Shown here in pieces: positions 53,693 to 64,000 of a stretch of DNA of 64,000 bases. The stretch is from Phaeobacter italicus. Lineage in GTDB: Bacteria; Pseudomonadota; Alphaproteobacteria; Rhodobacterales; Rhodobacteraceae. The position numbers were made by a program, and so were the translations under genes. The stretch covers positions 186,001 to 250,000 of the forward strand of contig NZ_CVRM01000022.1 of NCBI RefSeq assembly GCF_001258055.1, read 5' to 3'. The notes under the pieces are model-generated. The model saw nothing but the letters and a program-made list of their open reading frames with translations, was not told where the DNA came from and did no database searches. Position 1 is the stretch's first letter. Every line of letters begins with the position of its first letter.

Positions 53693-54211
53693 GTGGATAG
53701 AGCCCAGAAAGAGAGAGTGGTCGACGAGCTCGGCCAGATCTTCGAAAGCTCTGGCGTGGTGGTCGTAGCCCACTACACCGGTCTGACAGTTGCAGAGATG
53801 CAGGACCTGCGAGCGCGCGCAAGCGCAGCTGGTAGTGCCGTGCGTGTTGCCAAGAACAGGCTCGCCAAAATCGCCCTCGAGGGTAAGCCGTGTGAAAGCA
53901 TGTCTGACCTGCTGACAGGGATGACCGTTCTGACCTATTCCGAGGACCCCGTGGCAGCAGCCAAGGTGGCCGAGGACTTCGCCAAGGAGAACAAAAAGTT
54001 CGAAATCCTTGGCGGTGCAATGGGCGAGAACGCTCTGGACCGCGCAGGCGTTGAAGCCGTGTCGAAAATGCCGTCCCGCGAGGAGCTTATTGCTACCATC
54101 GCAGGCATGCTTGGCGCACCTGCTTCCAACATCGCCGGCGCAATTGGCGCACCTGCAAGCAACATCGCAAGCATCCTTTCGACCATCGAAGAGAAGGCGG
54201 AAGCTGCGTAA
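53693..54211 (+). CDS. rplJ: 50S ribosomal protein L10
   Basis: A 172-residue L10 that anchors L7/L12 dimers to the ribosome and represses its own m[45 protein letters not shown] and [16 protein letters not shown] are canonical. The C-terminal region has a tandem repeat: IGAPASNIA-type units occur twice ([22 protein letters not shown]), extending the L12-binding helix. GTG 53693 with GGAGAG upstream is the start; the ATG at 53651 and the further upstream ORF start lie in the leader. Confidence 0.97.
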   Translation: MDRAQKERVVDELGQIFESSGVVVVAHYTGLTVAEMQDLRARASAAGSAVRVAKNRLAKIALEGKPCESMSDLLTGMTVLTYSEDPVAAAKVAEDFAKENKKFEILGGAMGENALDRAGVEAVSKMPSREELIATIAGMLGAPASNIAGAIGAPASNIASILSTIEEKAEAA

Positions 54212-54292
54212 GCGGTTGGCACTGAATGACTGGCGTCGGGCATCCGCCCGCACGTTGGAACACACACACTGTAAACGGAAAGAGCTGATACA

Positions 54293-54667
54293 ATGGCTGA
54301 TCTGAAAGCACTCGCAGAAAGCATCGTGGGTCTGACCCTGCTGGAAGCACAAGAACTGAAAACCATCCTGAAAGACGAATATGGCATCGAGCCCGCAGCT
54401 GGCGGCGCAGTTGTCATGGCAGCTGGCGGCGACGCCGGTGGCGCAGCAGAAGAAGAAAAGACCGAGTTTGACGTCGTTCTGAAAAACGCTGGCGCATCCA
54501 AAATCAACGTGATCAAAGAAGTTCGCGGCATCACCGGTCTTGGCCTGAAAGAAGCCAAAGAGCTGGTCGAAGCTGGCGGCAAGATCAAAGAAGGCGTGGA
54601 CAAAGCCGAAGCAGAAGACATCAAGGGCAAGCTGGAAGCAGCTGGCGCAGAAGTCGAGCTGGCCTAA
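54293..54667 (+). CDS. rplL: 50S ribosomal protein L7/L12
   Basis: A 124-residue L7/L12 stalk protein that recruits translation factors. The N-terminal dimer domain [23 protein letters not shown], the Ala/Gly-rich hinge [20 protein letters not shown] and the C-terminal domain [38 protein letters not shown] are complete. GGAAAGAG precedes the ATG. It is followed by a 272-base gap holding a hairpin before rpoB. Confidence 0.98.
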   Translation: MADLKALAESIVGLTLLEAQELKTILKDEYGIEPAAGGAVVMAAGGDAGGAAEEEKTEFDVVLKNAGASKINVIKEVRGITGLGLKEAKELVEAGGKIKEGVDKAEAEDIKGKLEAAGAEVELA

Positions 54668-54728
54668 GCTACGCGATACGGGACAACATTGGTTTCCTTC
54701 GGGGAGCCCCTGAACATCCCGGAAATTT

Positions 54729-54758
54729 GGCTGGGCCCGGTAATAACCGGGTCCAGCC
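54729..54758 (+). terminator. Hairpin between rplL and rpoB (partial terminator or processing site)
   Basis: A 12-bp stem (54729-54740 with 54747-54758, one wobble) has the loop TAATAA and no T-tract after. In E. coli an attenuator and an RNase III site occupy this gap; this hairpin is a candidate for a similar role. Confidence 0.5.
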
Positions 54759-54939
54759 GAACCTGTCTTAGAAAGGGCCCTAATTCCGGGGCGTTTTTTC
54801 AGGCGAGGTTCAAAGGATCGGGAGGCCACCATTCGGGAAGGTGGTCATGAATTGATCCGAACACGCTGTCTCGTATGGGCAAGGTGCCGGGGCCCGGCGG
54901 CATCCTTGTTCAGTGAGAATTGGAAAGGTGACATCTGAC

Positions 54940-59076
<4,137 letters not shown>

Positions 59077-59128
59077 GGGCTTCGGCCCTTACCCCGCTCC
59101 CCCCTTCCGCGAAATTTGAGGTATCAAA

Positions 59129-63373
<4,245 letters not shown>

Positions 63374-63400
63374 TCCTGATCGGACGATCTGAATGATTTG

Positions 63401-63434
63401 GCCCCTCGCAGCGCAGGTTGCGGGGGGCTTTTTG
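63401..63434 (+). terminator. Terminator of the rpoBC transcript
   Basis: A 10-bp stem GCCCCTCGCA/TGCGGGGGGC (63401-63410 with 63419-63428, one wobble) is followed by TTTTTGTTT. Confidence 0.9.
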
Positions 63435-63541
63435 TTTGGCAACGGTGCATTCCTCCTCTTCCCAAATCAGGGCGGCGGTGCTCTCTTGCCGGGCAGCATG
63501 TTTGAGCACGAAGACCGCCGTCACATTTGGGGCCGCTTTGA

Positions 63542-64000
63542 ATGACCATTGATCTGAGCATTGTTGGTGTCGTCCGTTTTTCGGTCCTGACCTCCACCTA
63601 TTATTCCGAGCGCTTCCCAACGCTGGAGGAAAAGGCCGCTCATCTGTTTTCGCCGCAACGGATGGAGCTGCGTCTGCGTGTGTTTGAACGGCTGTGTCTC
63701 CGTTCGATCCGGCGACAAACGGATCAGGGGTTTCATCTGGTCGTTGTCACCGCCGAAGACATGCCCGTTCCCTATCTGGAACGCCTGCACGATCTGGTCG
63801 GAGGGGCGGACAACATCACCCTGCTGCCGGTCGGAGCAAGCAACCACTACGGCACCCTGCGCAGGGCGTATGATCTCGTCCCCAGTCACGGCGCGAGCCA
63901 TCGGCTATTGTTTCGACTGGATGACGATGACGCCGTTGATCTGGATTACATTGCCCGCAACCGGCGTCTGGCAATGGGGTTGATCCCTCTGCAAGGTGAG
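63542..64000 (+). CDS. Putative rhamnosyltransferase (Rhamno_transf family), 5' part
   Basis: An open frame from ATG 63542 runs off the right edge (153 codons). VGVVRFSVLTSTYYSERFPTL near the start, FERLCLRSIRRQTDQGFHLVVVTAEDMP and HRLLFRLDDDDAVDLDYIARN with a run of Asp residues (DxD-like) match glycosyltransferases annotated as putative rhamnosyltransferase (pfam11316-type). It lies after the rpoC terminator, so has its own expression. The remainder and the acceptor cannot be assessed. Confidence 0.78.
   Translation, partial: MTIDLSIVGVVRFSVLTSTYYSERFPTLEEKAAHLFSPQRMELRLRVFERLCLRSIRRQTDQGFHLVVVTAEDMPVPYLERLHDLVGGADNITLLPVGASNHYGTLRRAYDLVPSHGASHRLLFRLDDDDAVDLDYIARNRRLAMGLIPLQGE

Noticed and set aside
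54093-54190. Short tandem DNA repeat inside rplJ as a possible CRISPR-like or mobile repeat.
   Set aside because: It is in frame and encodes the duplicated GAPASNIA segment of L10; no spacers or further copies.

Overview
The window is chromosomal DNA of an alphaproteobacterium, almost certainly of the Roseobacter group (Rhodobacteraceae). The evidence is the gene content and order: rpoZ-rsh-DUF2062-pdxJ-acpS-lepB-rnc-era-recO, the pckA/ChvI-ChvG/HprK/RapZ/EIIA/HPr block, etfB-etfA, a (2S)-methylsuccinyl-CoA dehydrogenase of the ethylmalonyl-CoA pathway, and typical family proteins (DUF6473, DUF6525, DUF1491, DUF3429). The region is dense with genes and GC-rich. I see no insertion sequence, prophage, CRISPR array, rRNA operon or obvious pseudogene. 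One tRNA (Trp) is present.

Layout. 1-1.8 kb: end of a cobalamin operon (cobC, cobD; minus). 2.1-5.1 kb: glutathionyl-hydroquinone reductase, a lineage-specific small protein and a PatB-type aminotransferase. 5.2-8.0 kb: three tandem peptide deformylase genes, the third with lost active-site residues, then fmt and a small membrane protein. 8.0-10.7 kb: a tightly overlapping minus-strand operon (LysE exporter, DUF3429, methyltransferase, rnhA, TRIC-like channel). 10.8-12.6 kb: ispH and a NYN-domain protein. 12.7-23.4 kb: folK and the conserved rpoZ-to-recO housekeeping run. It is interrupted between pdxJ and acpS by a divergent module: MarR regulator, two secreted proteins and a 42-bp inverted-repeat operator. 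23.4-27.5 kb: META-domain lipoprotein, mcd, TauE/SafE transporter, CDF transporter. 27.6-34.9 kb: pckA divergent from chvI-chvG-hprK-rapZ-EIIA-HPr and an acyltransferase, linking gluconeogenesis, envelope sensing and the regulatory PTS. 35-41.2 kb: 3-hydroxybutyryl-CoA dehydrogenase, DUF6473 protein, ETF, PduO, a HIG1-like small membrane protein, SDR, SH3 protein. 41.5-44.6 kb: parC and a lipoprotein.

44.8-63.4 kb is the translation/transcription supercluster: tuf, tRNA-Trp, secE, nusG, rplK, rplA, rplJ, rplL, rpoB, rpoC. Envelope or glycan genes are inserted in it: a DUF374 acyltransferase, an antisense OGT-like TPR glycosyltransferase, a GT2-like transferase between rplA and rplJ, and a rhamnosyltransferase-family gene after rpoC that runs off the window. 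Intrinsic terminators cut the cluster after tuf, after secE, after nusG and after rpoC, and a terminator/leader structure precedes rplJ.

Most of the window is ordinary core genome. The points that stand out are the probable pseudo-deformylase, the MarR module with its operator, the OGT-like protein with divergent catalytic motifs, and the RNA structures that partition the ribosomal-protein/RNA polymerase cluster. All functions are assigned by reading motifs, without database searches.
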